Shown here: positions 28,880 through 38,972 of the stretch, piece by piece
How positions within the stretch are numbered: the first letter of the stretch is position 1
How the letters are laid out: every line of letters begins with the position of its first letter
Source: Kalaharituber pfeilii
Taxonomy: Eukaryota > Ascomycota > Pezizomycetes > Pezizales > Pezizaceae
Assembly: GCA_015179045.1 (NCBI GenBank)
Contig: WHUZ01000079.1
Span: 240,164-304,163, forward strand
Length of the DNA: 64,000 nt
Reading direction: 5' to 3'
The notes under the pieces: generated by a model
Database searches by the model: none
What the model was told of the DNA's origin: nothing
What the model saw: the letters and a program-made list of their open reading frames with translations, nothing else
Made by a program: the position numbers and the translations under genes

Positions 28880-29688
28880 CATGATGATGCAATTATTACT
28901 GTTGTATACCGTATGTGTGTGATGCTGCATATCTGACATATCTGACATATGCGGGCTGCTCACTCTACGGTCATGGCGACTCCTTGACATCGCCAAACTT
29001 GCTATACTTCCTCAGAATAGGTAATAGAGTATATGTCAAGCTGAATAAGATCTCAGGCAGGATCATTGACACTCGGCAGCTCAGAGTATATCTAGCATAG
29101 GATTTGGGATATGCCAAATAGGTCACTACCCATCTCCTAAAAATTGGCTCATTGAATATGCGGAAGATAATTCTATGTATTTTACCATGCTCAGGCTTCA
29201 ATTTGAGCCCCCTTGAGAGCTATTTGCACTCACAGGAATTTTTTGTTCTCATATCCGGAAAATGCTCAAATTCTTAGTTATGCACAATTTCTTGCTACAG
29301 GAGCATACAGTGCTATGTTACAGATCTCAAGCTGTTACTACTCATGTATTGTAATATAGTACTGGTAGTACCATTGTACCATTTCTACTATTGCATGAGC
29401 AGGTAGAGCGCTGTAGTGAGTTGGTATTTGCTGGTAGGTGCCAGCGGAAGTTATTTCATAAGGCAGAGGGGTGAGGCAACTGTAGATGCTGTAGGAGTAG
29501 CATTTTCACTTTTTTCACTTCAAATTCAGAATCAGCACAGTCAATATGGTCTATAACTAATTCATCATACATATTAGAAATATATTCTGAGAGATATGCC
29601 TGACATTTTGATGTTGGGGAGGGTGCAAAACCGGTGCCAAGGTGCCCAGCGTTACCGGTGTGCACATCGTTACCATACGGTACTGGTA
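27799..29688. mobile_element. 1.89 kb foldback element, arms about 0.75 kb
   Basis: The left arm 27801 to about 28555 is an inverted copy of about 28930-29686. The tips CCAGTACCGTATGGGTAACG and GTTACCATACGGTACTGG are each next to TA (27799-27800, 29687-29688). Both arms keep an open frame for the same peptide (GFAPSPTSKCQAYL to LLLQHLQLPHPSAL; 27643-28032 plus and 29456-29782 minus) and a second one (MKPEHGKIHRIIFRIFNEP; 28288-28491 plus and 28971-29201 minus). The spacer includes an ATG microsatellite. No transposase is recognised. Differences between arms include small indels, so the arms are not freshly duplicated. Confidence 0.85.
28819..28888. repeat. (ATG)n microsatellite
   Basis: About 23 uninterrupted GAT/ATG triplets with one TC change near the end, in the spacer of the foldback element. 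Confidence 0.95.
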
Positions 29689-29848
29689 GTCTGGTTGCTC
29701 CCCTGTTAATAAGGCCAGCCAAAAGAAATTCGGGCCAGACTGGCCCAGAAAGGGGGCTGGTATTAAAGCCAGGCTGGCCCAACGCTCTTTCTCATGCCCT
29801 GTTACTGCCCCTGCCACATTTTTACGCTATGCACTGCATAGCGCTCTG

Positions 29849-30750
29849 TGTTACGGGCGTGAGGGGCTAGGCTCCGGTGGGCGCTGGAAGGCACTGGATG
29901 TTACGGCTACGGAGGTGCGTATTCGGCAGGCCGGAGTCGCTACGGAGGTGTGTATACGGCGGGCCGGAAGGGCAGCTGTTTTGCGTGGAGCGCGCAGCGG
30001 AGCGGAGCGATTCACGGGCGTAATGAGGAAACGATAGGTTTCAGAGTAATAGAGAACTTAGAACACTGCTTGTGTCTTGATTCTTTCAACTGTGCTATCG
30101 CCTGCGCTTAAATATTTTTTTTTTTTTTTTTTTTTTTCGCATAACCCCGCTTGCAGCGCCAAGCCATGGCAGGGTCCCTGGGCAAGCCCTCGAAGCCCGG
30201 AGACAGGCTTAACAAACAAAGAAATTTCTATCTACTTCTAGAACCTGATTCCAGAAACCTCCGGACGGTCCTTCCGGTTTCTGCCTCAGGGAGGCTCCAC
30301 TATATACCTCCTCCTCTCCCCCCTCCCCTCTTCTCCACACCTTCGCAGTTTCCTCCACACCCTCGCAACCCGCAAACTTTCTCCCGGGTCGGCAAGCCTG
30401 CGCTTAAATAGACTGAGCACATCATACATGACTAGTCAAGCAAATAAAGAAACAACAATTCCTTGTCAATGCCAATACCTGTAGTAACAGGTAAACATAA
30501 CAGAAACATGCAAAAATAGTACAGACGCAAGATAATAATATGTACTGATGCATGTGCACATACACCAAGTGCTTAACAAGTCAAAGACCATAAACAATAA
30601 CACACACTTCCTTGGCACTTCCCTATTCGAAGGACAAAGAACCTTCTGCCAAGCCTCACGGGTGATCAGGCCGCTCTAGCAGCATTGGTCTTACGAACAG
30701 TTCAGGGTAAGTGTTCCCCTAGTCGGGTAAGTCTTGCCTTAGCCGTAACA
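29849..30750 (-). repeat. gypsy LTR (downstream copy) with LINE insertion
   Basis: Begins TGTTACGGGCGTGAGGGG and ends TTAGCCGTAACA, giving TGTTACGG/CCGTAACA inverted termini. The first 130 bp match the upstream copy at 34551-34685, and the next part matches 45089-45355. It is 902 bp, including the 282 bp LINE fragment 30115-30396 and its duplication, so about 606 bp originally. It lies downstream of the minus-strand pol, hence the 3' LTR. Confidence 0.75.
30115..30396 (-). mobile_element. 5'-truncated family-2 LINE 3' UTR with TSD
   Basis: Poly(T), CGCATAACCCCGCTTGCAGC, CATGGCAGGG, then 210 bp of 3' UTR sharing AAGCCCGGAGACAGGCTTA with LINE J (52938-52955). Exact duplication CCTGCGCTTAAATA at 30101-30114 and 30397-30410. 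Confidence 0.9.
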
Positions 30751-31244
30751 TCTATATAATAACTAAGGATATCTTTATAACCCTGCTTGAAATTGCTGAG
30801 TTAATAGCTTGTAGTTCTCTGAGGGTTAGGGTCCCTAAATACCTCATCCAGGACATCGAAGAGGGCTGTAATACTAGTTAAGGAAATAGTATTATTATTA
30901 ATATAAGATTATACTTAGGATAAGGTCTTCTCTTTGAGGAGATCTAGGGTATAGAAGAGCTTATAAATATTAGTAAAAAAGAGTTTGGAATTGCCTAGCA
31001 GCTTGAGTGTGACCATAGTCTTGAATATTTTTAATAAATCTCGAGATTAATCAAATTTAGTAGGGTTTATTACTTTAGCAGCTCGATAATAGTAATTAAT
31101 AGGTTTAGAGGTTGAGATGATTAATAATGCCTTAATTATTTGATAAGAATTATTCAACTGGGTCTGTAGTACTAATTGTTAGTTAATGGTAGTATCAGGC
31201 TAATCTTAGAGCTCTTTAATAGTATTTGCATTAGTCCAAGTTAG

Positions 31245-31589
31245 TATAAGTCAGTTTTTCAGTACAAGTTTTTACTTTAGACTAATACTAACTTGCTTTA
31301 ATAAGTTAGTTTTTTTTGAAAAAAAACTATTTGACATGTTAAAAATAGAGTCATTTTTTTTTTTTTTTTTTTTTATATCATTACTCGCGTGCCGCCCTGG
31401 GGGCTATGGCGAAAATAGAGTCAAAAACTGACTTGAACAGGGATTATTTGTATGATAAAACATTAAATTTTTAACTTGTATCTGTTTCAACTTGTTAATC
31501 CAAGTTTTGTAAAATAGAAAAAACTGACTTATTAGCTAAGTTGGTTTTTTTTTAGAAGAAAACTTAACTTGTACTGAAAAACTCATATA
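31245..31589. mobile_element. MITE with AGTTTTTCAGTACAAGTT termini
   Basis: AGTTTTTCAGTACAAGTT (31253) is mirrored by AACTTGTACTGAAAAACT (31566), with TATA at both edges. Inside, ATAAGTTAGTTTTTTTTGAA and AACTTGTTAATCCAAG parts are also inverted. It carries a family-1 micro-retroposon. Confidence 0.7.
31354..31411 (-). mobile_element. family-1 micro-retroposon with TSD
   Basis: 58 bp: poly(T), ATATCATTACTCGCGTGCCG, CCCTGGGGGCTATGGCG in antisense. Exact duplication AAAATAGAGTCA at 31342-31353 and 31412-31423. The body starts at CGCCATAG. Confidence 0.92.
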
Positions 31590-32280
31590 GGGGCAGTTAT
31601 GAACTTGTCTTTGATTCCAAAGCAGCTTGCTGCTCTGCCCCCCAAGTAAAGGGTATGTTTCCGGTCAAGGCTGTCAGTGGACGAGTCGTAGCGGAGTAGT
31701 TGAGAATGAGTCAGCGGTAGAGGTTTGCAAAGCCTAGAAAGGCTTGCACCTCTTTCTTCTTTATTGACTGTGGCCAGTCGCGAATGGTAGAGAGTTTGGC
31801 CGGATCCATCTTAATATTAAGGCCAAGGAACATAGTTTTCGTGCACATGGAACTCGCACTTGGCCAGGTTGACCGCGAGCTCATGTTTGCTCAACTTAGC
31901 AACACTTTCCACTATCCTTTCATGGTCTCATTCGGTTTTGCCTCCATAGATTAAGAGTCCAAGTACCAAACAACTCCATCGATGCCAGTGAGAATCTCAT
32001 CCATCATTTCCTGGAAGGAAGCGGGTGCGCTGATGAGTCCGAACGGCATGACTGTGTACTCGAATAGGCCTTTAGATGTGTTTGACCGCCGTCTTCCATT
32101 CATCGCCGCCTCTGGTCTTCCTGAGGAGTTCCGATATTACGGGCAAAGGGTATTCGTTCGGAATGGTGAGTTTGCTTAGTGCCCTGTAGTCAACACACAG
32201 TCGGAAAGACCCATCATTCTTCCGCACGAAAAGAATAGGTGAAGCTGCTTTTCGACCTTGACCTTCGTATCTTCCCTGTT

Positions 32281-32341
32281 TATCGCCATAGCCCATAGGG
32301 CGGAAAGCGATTAATGATATATAAAAAAAAAAAAAAAAAAA
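32281..32341 (+). mobile_element. family-1 micro-retroposon with TSD
   Basis: TATCGCCATAGCCCATAGGG, CGGAAAGCGATTAATGATAT and poly(A). Exact duplication CTTCCCTGTT at 32271-32280 and 32342-32351. Inserted in gypsy pol. Confidence 0.93.
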
Positions 32342-32652
32342 CTTCCCTGTTGGTAGGTGTTCGTCGATATACCTCTAAAGGGCCTCATCTTCCCAGGTAC
32401 ACTGGACCATGGGGAGGCTTCGCATTTGGGTTCTCAAAAAGGATTTCACGATCCCAACTTCGGTGAGGGGGTAAGCGGCGTGCCTGTTCAGCAGAAAACA
32501 TCAGAGTATCGCGAGTAGTGCTCGCGTGCGTCAATCAACAGAATATCACCCTCCTCAAAGTGTCAATATCTTCAGAAAGAACAGAAAGCAATTCAACACG
32601 AGTGCAAGGGACATCGAACATGCTATGCTTCAAAACGCCATTGACACAATCA

Positions 32653-32741
32653 TTTCCTATCATATTCTTCCGCATGTATCTAGATAACCTCGCCATAGCC
32701 CTCAGGGCGGCACGCGAGTAATGAAATAAAAAAAAAAAAAA
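32653..32741 (+). mobile_element. 89 bp family-1 tail insertion with TSD
   Basis: 38 bp of 3' UTR, then CTCGCCATAGCCCTCAGGGC, GCGAGTAATGAAAT and poly(A). Exact duplication ATTGACACAATCA at 32640-32652 and 32742-32754. Also in gypsy pol. Confidence 0.92.
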
Positions 32742-33110
32742 ATTGACACAATCAATCGAAAAGCCATTAGCCAGGACAAACCAATGATGCATTCGCCGAT
32801 ATTCATAACTTCGGCGTCAGAATCGAAAATAAATTCCAGGTTTCCCGGAACGCTAATAGGATGCACATAATCCAAAGCAGAAGAAACAGATTCGGGAACT
32901 GGAATGCCAGAGAACGAAAACGAAGTATTCACAAAAATCATCACCTTGCTTGATCATCGCAGGCCTTGCTTCGTAGCCTCAATCTCAACTCCTTACCCAG
33001 TCTGCCAAAGAAACAATCGGCGCAGCAGCCGCAGTCCACAATAGCCCTAACGGTCCTCCCAGTTTTGAATTTTACCTCGCAACTGAGGAGGTCGCTGTGA
33101 TGGGGAGTCC

Positions 33111-34514
33111 TACCAGGCTGAGCAGGGCCCTCATCTACTCCAAGTCAGACAGTTCAGTGATCCTTTCGGATCCGTCGACGGCCTGTATCTCGAGGTGGCC
33201 AGAGAGTCTGTCTTTGTCTTCTTTTTGGGCTAGGATATCCGCGATTCGAGAGAGTGGATTCATGACTCCAGGGCGTTTTACTTCCCCTTTGTCTTCCTTC
33301 TTTGACTTCGGTTGGGTTTCTACCACTTCTTCTCCCATCACGAGGTGACCCTATGGCCACTCTTGCCACACTTGATGCATCGGTTGCCTATCTTCCTTTC
33401 CTGAATCAGTTCCTCAGGTATATCGTCATTCTTCTTGTTCTTCGGGGCGGAAGAGGCTGTGTCCTTGTGGGAGGAGTTGCTGCTGGAGGAGATGATTGTC
33501 TTAGTGGTGGAGGGAGTGGAGTGCTTTTCCTAGGCTTTCCCAGGGCATCGGCAATGGAAACTTCCATTGGTTCTAGTTGCTTCGACAATCAGGATGGTCG
33601 GCTAGAAGGTTCCGGACATCTTCCGAATGCTGGCGGAAATGTAGGAAATGAGGATGGGATCGGGGATCTTTGCCACGTTATTGTACTAGTACTTCGTCGA
33701 TTTCAGTTACGAAATCCTGCATCCTACCCCACTGCTTGCGTCCGAATGTTTTGAGCGGCCTCAGCAATTGCTGAGGAGTCCTGGAAGGCCGTATGCAGTA
33801 GGGTGAGAGCTGTGGCCTATGACGCTGGAGGGTTCTCACGGAAGGTGAGGGCAGGGTCCTTCAAGCGAGAGGTAAACATGTCAAGGCTTTCGTCGTCATC
33901 AGTGAACTCCCAATCCAACGCTGGACCAGGTTTTCAAGACCTTTTGCATCCCCATCAAACTTATCTGGAGGGGAGATCTTCGCAGGAGGAGCAGGCGGAG
34001 GAGGAGGAAGGTCCCACGGCAATGATTGACTCGTGGGGAAAACGAGGAGGCGTAGGGTCTCGTACTCGACCACAAGGCGGGGCACGAGGAGGAGGAGTAC
34101 CCGCACCATCAGCACCCGGCGGAGGAGATCCGCCAGGGCCCAGATTGAATCGAGAGGGCTGCTGCTGTGGCTGTTGTTGCGGTTGCGGCGTAGCCACCGG
34201 TTCGAATGATGACTGCTGTAGCATCTGTCCTCGCATACTTGCGAGTAGCTGGGCAACGTGGGTTATCGTGCTTTGCAGTTCTTGCTGGTTCTGAGGGAGA
34301 GGAGTGGATACATTACCTTAAAACACTTTCTGCCAGGAGATCTATACGCTCACAGGCTCAGGTGATGTGCTGTCCTAGCTCGCCGTACTGGTGATCCACA
34401 TAGTCCCTGATTTCCTGGTTGGTATTCGCTTGCTCGTCACGGAGATTGGCGATATCTCTGGGGAGAGGTCCTCGAGGAAGAGGGAGCGGCGGATGAGACT
34501 TCCTGAGCCGACAT
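33111..34514 (-). pseudogene. Ty3/gypsy gag relic
   Basis: The start is probably the ATG of MSAQEVSSAAPSSS at 34514, 37 bp from the LTR edge. Visible pieces in shifting frames: NTNQEIRDYVDHQYGELGQH, a Pro/Gln-rich part (33961-34236), PPAKISPPDKFDGDAKGLEN (typical gag start of the capsid region), then KIGNRCIKCGKSGHRVTS, a CCHC knuckle lacking its last Cys. Multiple frameshifts. Role when intact: particle formation and RNA binding. Confidence 0.72.
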
Positions 34515-34550
34515 TGTGAGGCGGGGCTGGTATGTGAAAAAGCGGTGTAA

Positions 34551-34685
34551 TGTTACGGGCGTGAGGGGCTAGGCTCCGGTGGGCGCTGGAAGGTACTGGA
34601 TGTTACGGCTACGGAGGTGTGTATACGGCGGCCCGAAATGGCTACGGAGGTGTATATGCTGTGGGCCGGAATGGCGACGGAGGTG
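34551..34685 (-). repeat. gypsy upstream LTR, first part
   Basis: TGTTACGGGCGTGAGGGGCT as in the 3' LTR, followed by GGCTACGGAGGTGTGTATAC repeats of about 35 bp. The LTR is cut at 34685 by the 10.4 kb element and resumes at 45081/45089. The two LTRs are the same orientation and bracket gag-pol, supporting one element. Confidence 0.75.
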
Positions 34686-34689
34686 CAAT

Positions 34690-34915
34690 GAATCCAACAG
34701 GCCAGGCCAACCGGAGGCCTGGACTGGCATGGACCATGAAATTCTGGGCCGTGAGGGCCGCCTGGACCGGCCCAGGCGGCCTGAAACAATCAGGCCGGTC
34801 CAGGCCATTCAGGCCGGCCCAGACCATTCAGGCTGGCCCAAGCCATTCAGGCTGGCCCAGGCCATTCAGGCCGGTCCAGACCATTCAGGCCAGTCCAGGC
34901 CAACCAGGCCATTTA
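34690..34915. repeat. subterminal AGGCCnnTCAGGCC repeats (left)
   Basis: About ten units of CCAGGCCATTCAGGCCGG type, 19-20 bp period. Mirror-image repeats lie at 44925-45060. Similar arrays mark each member of this family (36230-36450, 40370-40555, 59005-59190), a layout typical of hAT subterminal transposase-binding motifs. Confidence 0.8.
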
Positions 34916-35094
34916 CGTAAATTCAAGCGATTTTGGAATTTAACCCAGGTGAATTAGATTTTAATAGTCCTCGATATTTCCACTATCAGTAATTGACAAT
35001 TGCGCATTAGGTATCATCATCCAAGAATTGAGTTCAGTCTATTGTATTATCTGGAAGGTCCATCATTTCTAAAATGTTTCTTAGTATATACAGG

Positions 35095-35214
35095 AATCGC
35101 GGCCACTCGTCGTAAGTACTGCTGGTTACGCCTCGCGCCGGATTGAACCCAGTCGCATTTGACATGACTTGCAGCTAAGCTAAAGGGCTGAAGTGCCAAG
35201 TAGTCCTGCAACCT
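35095..35214. other. copy of 70 bp dispersed segment with GGTTCAATCC
   Basis: ACAGGAATCGCGGCCACTCG..GGATTGAACC is present here, at 37448-37525 (same orientation), and reversed at 41055-41126 and 42655-42729. All four stop at the same base next to unrelated or rearranged flanks, so it is an element end. Identity unknown. Confidence 0.5.
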
Positions 35215-36180
35215 GAGCTTAAGTTAAGAAGTATAACAGGTCTCTGTCGCCAGCATTGAATTTGATAGAAATGACAGGTCCAGCCCGATGGCATGAGATG
35301 TAGCAGAATGAGTTGAATTTCATAGATATGGTAGGTCCGGCCCCACGGGCTCAGGTGAGGAAGAATGAACTCAATTTTACAGGTATAGCAGGCCCCACCT
35401 ACCGCCGTGAGGTGAGGTAGAGTGAGCTGAATTTGACAGGCATGGAAGGCCCAACCCGACGGCGTGAGGAAGTTGACAGGTATGGCCGGCCCACGAGATG
35501 AGACAGAATAAGCTAAATTTGGCACGTATAGCCGACCTGACCTGACAGTGCGAGATCAGGCACAATGAGCTGAATTTGACAGGTATGACGGGTCCAACCT
35601 GCCGGCATGAGATGCGGCAGAATGAGCTGAACTTGGCAGGTTTGGCCGGCCCTATTCGACGACGTGACATGAGTCAGAATGAGCTGAACTTAGCAGGTTT
35701 GGCAGGCCATATTCGACGGCGTGAGATGAGTCAGAATGAGCTGAATTTCACACGAATTGCAGGCCCTATTCAACGGCGTGAGGTGAGCCAGAACGAGCTG
35801 AATTTTACACGAATTGCAGGCCCGGGCTGTCGGCACGAGATAATGCAGAATGATCTGAATTTGACACACATATCCGGCCCGTCCCAACGGTGCAAGATGC
35901 GGTAGAATGAGTTGAATTTGACAGGTATGGCCGGCCCAAGCCTACAGTGCAAATATGAGATGAGTATGAGACGTATGGCAGCCCCGACCAGACGACATGG
36001 GATGAGGTAGAATGAGCTGAATTTGATAGATGTGGCAGAACGAGCTGAGCTAGAATCAGCTGAATTTGATAGATATGGTAGGGCCCACTCGATGGCGTGA
36101 GATGAGAAAGAATAAACTGAATTTGACAGGTATTTTTTTTTTTTTTTTTAATATCATTACTCGCATGCCGCCCTATTTGA
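35215..36180. repeat. 57 bp minisatellite array
   Basis: About 16 units of consensus GAATGAGCTGAATTTGACAG, GTATGGCAGGCCC, GACGGCGTGAGATGAGGTA. The unit length is mostly a multiple of three, which keeps long artefactual frames open on both strands (AGPIRRREMSQNELN; CHTCQIQLILPHL). Interrupted by a micro-retroposon at 36134-36174. Confidence 0.9.
36134..36174 (-). mobile_element. minimal family-1 micro-retroposon with TSD
   Basis: 41 bp: T(15), AATATCATTACTCGCATGCC, GCCCT. Exact duplication ATTTGACAGGTAT at 36121-36133 and 36175-36187. It contains only the 3' half of the hairpin. Confidence 0.9.
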
Positions 36181-36193
36181 CAGGTATTGCAGG

Positions 36194-36560
36194 CAATGAA
36201 TTCAACAGGGCAGGCCAGGCCAGGCCAACCAGAGGCCTGGACTGGCCTGGACCGTGAAATTCTGGGCCTGGCTTGGCCTGATTGTTCAGGCCAGGCCATT
36301 CAGGCCGGTCCAGGCCATTCAGGCGGGTCCAGGCCATTCAGGCGGGTCCAGACCATTCAGGCCGGCCCAGGCCAACCAGGCTGGTCCAGACTATTCAGGC
36401 CGGCCCAGACCATTCAGGCTGATCCAGGCCAATCAGGCCGGTCCAGGCCACTGATTTTTTTTATTTTTTTATATCAATACTCGCGTGCCGCCCAGGGGGC
36501 TATGGCGAGAGGTCCAGGCGGTTTCAGTCCCATGCAGATCACGGCCTGTTGGATTCATTG
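36194..36560. mobile_element. 367 bp member of the CAATGAATCC hAT-like family
   Basis: Ends CAATGAATTCAACAGGGC and GGCCTGTTGGATTCATTG; flanks ATTGCAGG (36186-36193) and ATTGCACG (36561-36568), an 8 bp duplication with one difference. Filled with CAGGCC repeats; a family-1 terminus (36455-36511) is inserted near its right end. Confidence 0.82.
36455..36511 (-). mobile_element. family-1 micro-retroposon
   Basis: TTTTTTTTATTTTTTTATATC, AATACTCGCGTGCCGCCC, GGGGGCTATGGCGAG in antisense. The body again begins at CTCGCC. Flanks GGTCCAGGC.. do not give an unambiguous duplication in this repetitive context. Confidence 0.7.
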
Positions 36561-36568
36561 ATTGCACG

Positions 36569-36832
36569 CCCAACGTGATGGCGTAGAATGAGCTGAATTT
36601 GACAGGTATAGCAGGTGCGGCCGGACAGCGTGAGATGAGGTAAAATGAGTTCAATTTGACAGGTATGGCAGATCCGAGCCGACGGCGTGAGGTGAGGTAG
36701 AATGAGCTCAATTTTACACGAATTGCATGCACGACTTGACGGCCTGAGCTGAATTTGACATGTATAGCTGGCCCGACCCGATGGTGCACGATGAGATGGA
36801 ATGAGCTGAATTTGACAGGCATGTCCGGCCCT
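36569..36832. repeat. 57 bp minisatellite array, second block
   Basis: Four to five units of the same GAATGAGCTGAATTTGACAG repeat, separated from the first block by the hAT-like MITE. Confidence 0.88.
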
Positions 36833-37090
36833 AGCCATTTCAGTAGCCATTTCGATAGCCATTTCAGCAGCAGTTTCAGCAGCCATTTCAGTAGCCATTT
36901 CAGTAGCCGTTGCAGCGGCCATTTCAGGAGCCATTTCATCAGCCATTTCGGTAGCCGTTTCAGGAGCCATTTCAGCGGCCATTCCGGCTGCCATTCCGGC
37001 TGCCATTTCGGCTGCCATTTCGGTAGCCATTTCATGATCTATTTTAGTAGCCATTTCAGCAGCCTTTTCAGTAGCCCTTTCGGGAGCCGT
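36833..37090. repeat. 18 bp tandem repeat (GCCATTTCAGTAGCCATT)
   Basis: About 14 copies of an 18 bp unit, itself two 9-mers. It encodes alternating Met-Ala-Thr-Glu on the minus strand, but nothing suggests expression. A short second block is at 38815-38885, next to the third minisatellite block, so the two repeats travel together. Confidence 0.9.
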
Positions 37091-37284
37091 GTTGGTGTTC
37101 TGGCCCACCGACGAACATTTTCCGGTTCGCGAACCGGCCAGCCGATTCGTGAACCGGCCGGCCCCGTGAAAAACATATGGTGTTTTTCACGGGGCCAACC
37201 CAGTCACGAACACCTGGCCCAGCGGTGAACATGAATGTACCTCGATGTACCTATATTTAATATATATACTCGCTTATGCCCAGG

Positions 37285-37960
37285 AGCGAACTCAGCTTGC
37301 TGAGGAGTGGATGGGTTGATTACAAGCGGCTCAGTGTTTTTCGTCCCAATGTGGTCATATTGCCAAGAAATTTGGTCAAAATGCCAAGACCTAACGTCAG
37401 CTCAGACCTGCTGTCGGCTCAGACCTACTGTCAGCTATTATAGTACTATAGTTACAGGAATCGCAGCCACTCGTCGTAAGTACTCCTGGTTGCGCCTCAC
37501 GCCGGATTGAACCCAGTCGCATTTGACTTCTAGCACTCCGGCATATATTCCTGCACCTGTAAGGTCACTTAAGCAACATGGCCGCCAGCATCCCGGTAAT
37601 CGCTTAACAACCCGAACCCGAGAATCTGCTAGAAGAACCCGGATCCCAGAACCTGCCGGAAAGCCGTAGAACCAGCCGGAAAGCCCTAGAACCTTCTGGA
37701 AGACTCCGGAATCCACCAGCGACAGGTATCGCCGAGCTCATTCCCGGATATTCCTACAAAGAGGCCCTCCCCACTCCTCTCTCTTGCCTCTCCACGCAAC
37801 AACTTAGGTTCTACCCAAGTTGTGTATTTAGCTTTCAAATACATCTACCTCTCGGTATCACATAGCTCCGACCGCCTCTGCCTCTGCCTCTGCCTCTGCC
37901 TCTGCTGTGAAATCGCCCCGGCGCCTGCCGCCCGCCCCGTACCTGGGTCCTGTACCCTGA
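37285..37960. repeat. left arm of large inverted duplication
   Basis: 37285-37430 is inverted at 44640-44770 (CCCAGGAGCGAACTCAGC). 37440-37735 is inverted at 42430-42735, and 37840-37950 at 42050-42180 (a CCTCTG/CAGAGG hexamer run). Together a segment of about 650 bp is present in opposite orientations around 38-42 kb. Confidence 0.8.
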
Positions 37961-37983
37961 CCTGACCCGGACCGATTTATTAC

Positions 37984-38814
37984 ATAGATATGACAGCTCC
38001 GGCCTGATAGCATGAGATGTGGCAGAATGAGTTGAATTTAAGAGATATGGTAGGCCCGGCCCCACGGCCCCAGGTGAAGAAGAATGAACTCAATTTTACA
38101 GGTATAGCAGGCCCCACCTACCGCCATGAGATGAGGTAGAGTGAGCTGAATTTGACAGGCATGGAAGGCCCAACCTAACGACGGCGTGAGAAGGTTGACA
38201 GGTATGGCCGGCCCACGAGATGAGGCAGAATAAGCTAAATTTGGCACGTATAGCCGGCCTGACATAATAGCGCGAGATTAGGCACCATGAGCTGAATTTG
38301 ACAGGTATGGCGGGCCTAACCTACTGGCACGAGATGCTGCAGAATGAGCTAAACTCGAGAGGTTTGGCAGGCCCTATTCGACGATGTGAGATGAGGTAGA
38401 ATGAGCAGAATTTGCAACATACAGTATGCCTGACCCGGCGGTGTGAGATATGGCAACATGAGCTGAATTTGATAGATATGACAGGTCCGACCCGACGGCA
38501 CGAGATGATGTAGAATGAGCTGAATTTGATTTATGTGGCAGCCCGACCTGCCAGCGTGGGATGAGGTGGAATGAGCTGAATTTGACAGGTATGGCAGGTC
38601 CGGCCGGACAGCATGAGATGAGGTAAAATGAGCTCAATTTGACAGGTATGGCAGATCTGAGCCGACGGCGTGAGGTGAGGTAGACTGGCTCAATTTCCCA
38701 CGAATTGCACGCCCGACTTGACGGCATGAGCTGAATTTGGCACATATAGCTGGCCCGACCCGATGGTGCAAGATGAGGTGGAATGAGCTGAATTTGACAG
38801 GCATGGCCGGCCCT
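37984..38814. repeat. 57 bp minisatellite array, third block
   Basis: About 14 units, closely paralleling 35215-35560 unit by unit (same variants in the same order, e.g. ACTCAATTTTACAGGTATAG), which indicates block duplication rather than independent expansion. Confidence 0.88.
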
Positions 38815-38972
38815 AGCCATTTCAGTAGCCATTTCGGTAGCCATTTCAGCAGCCATTTCAGCAGCAGTTTCAGCAGCCATTTCAGATAGGGTACGATAGT
38901 ACCAACATTTATATATTTCCACTCTTATCTAGTTAAATACACTTACTGTAATTTCATGACCTCCATCCTATG

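Larger units (their letters stand above)
30751..31599 (-). pseudogene. AT-rich decayed gypsy interior, contains a MITE
   Basis: The position between pol and 3' LTR is where integrase should lie, but the sequence is AT/TA-rich with no frame. The TA-rich decay differs from the LINEs and could be an old point-mutation (RIP-like) signature; no count was made. A MITE occupies 31245-31589. Confidence 0.4.
31600..33110 (-). pseudogene. Ty3/gypsy pol (protease-RT-RNase H) relic
   Basis: Minus strand, right to left: a protease-like stretch (KTGRTVRAIVDCG, 33040-33075), then RT with [37 protein letters not shown], and in a shifted frame LFEYTVMPFGLISAPASFQE and MMDEILTGIDGV, then LSKHELAVNLAKCEFH, TIRDWPQSIKKKEVQAFLGF and LTGNIPFTW. 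The usual YxDD is degraded to WYLDS near 31965. Several frameshifts and stops. Role when intact: polyprotein processing and cDNA synthesis of an LTR retrotransposon. Two family-1 insertions interrupt it. Confidence 0.8.

Noticed and set aside
31982..32179. 65-codon plus-strand ORF
   Set aside because: Antisense of the gypsy reverse transcriptase relic.
36539..37108. 189-codon minus-strand ORF with a Met-Ala-Thr-Glu repeat and Cys-x-x-Cys repeats
   Set aside because: The frame is kept open by 18 bp and 57 bp tandem repeats whose periods are multiples of three. Several other frames are open in the same way; no start or splice context.
35215..38814. CRISPR-like array of regularly spaced repeats
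   Set aside because: Repeats are contiguous without unique spacers, and the context is eukaryotic.
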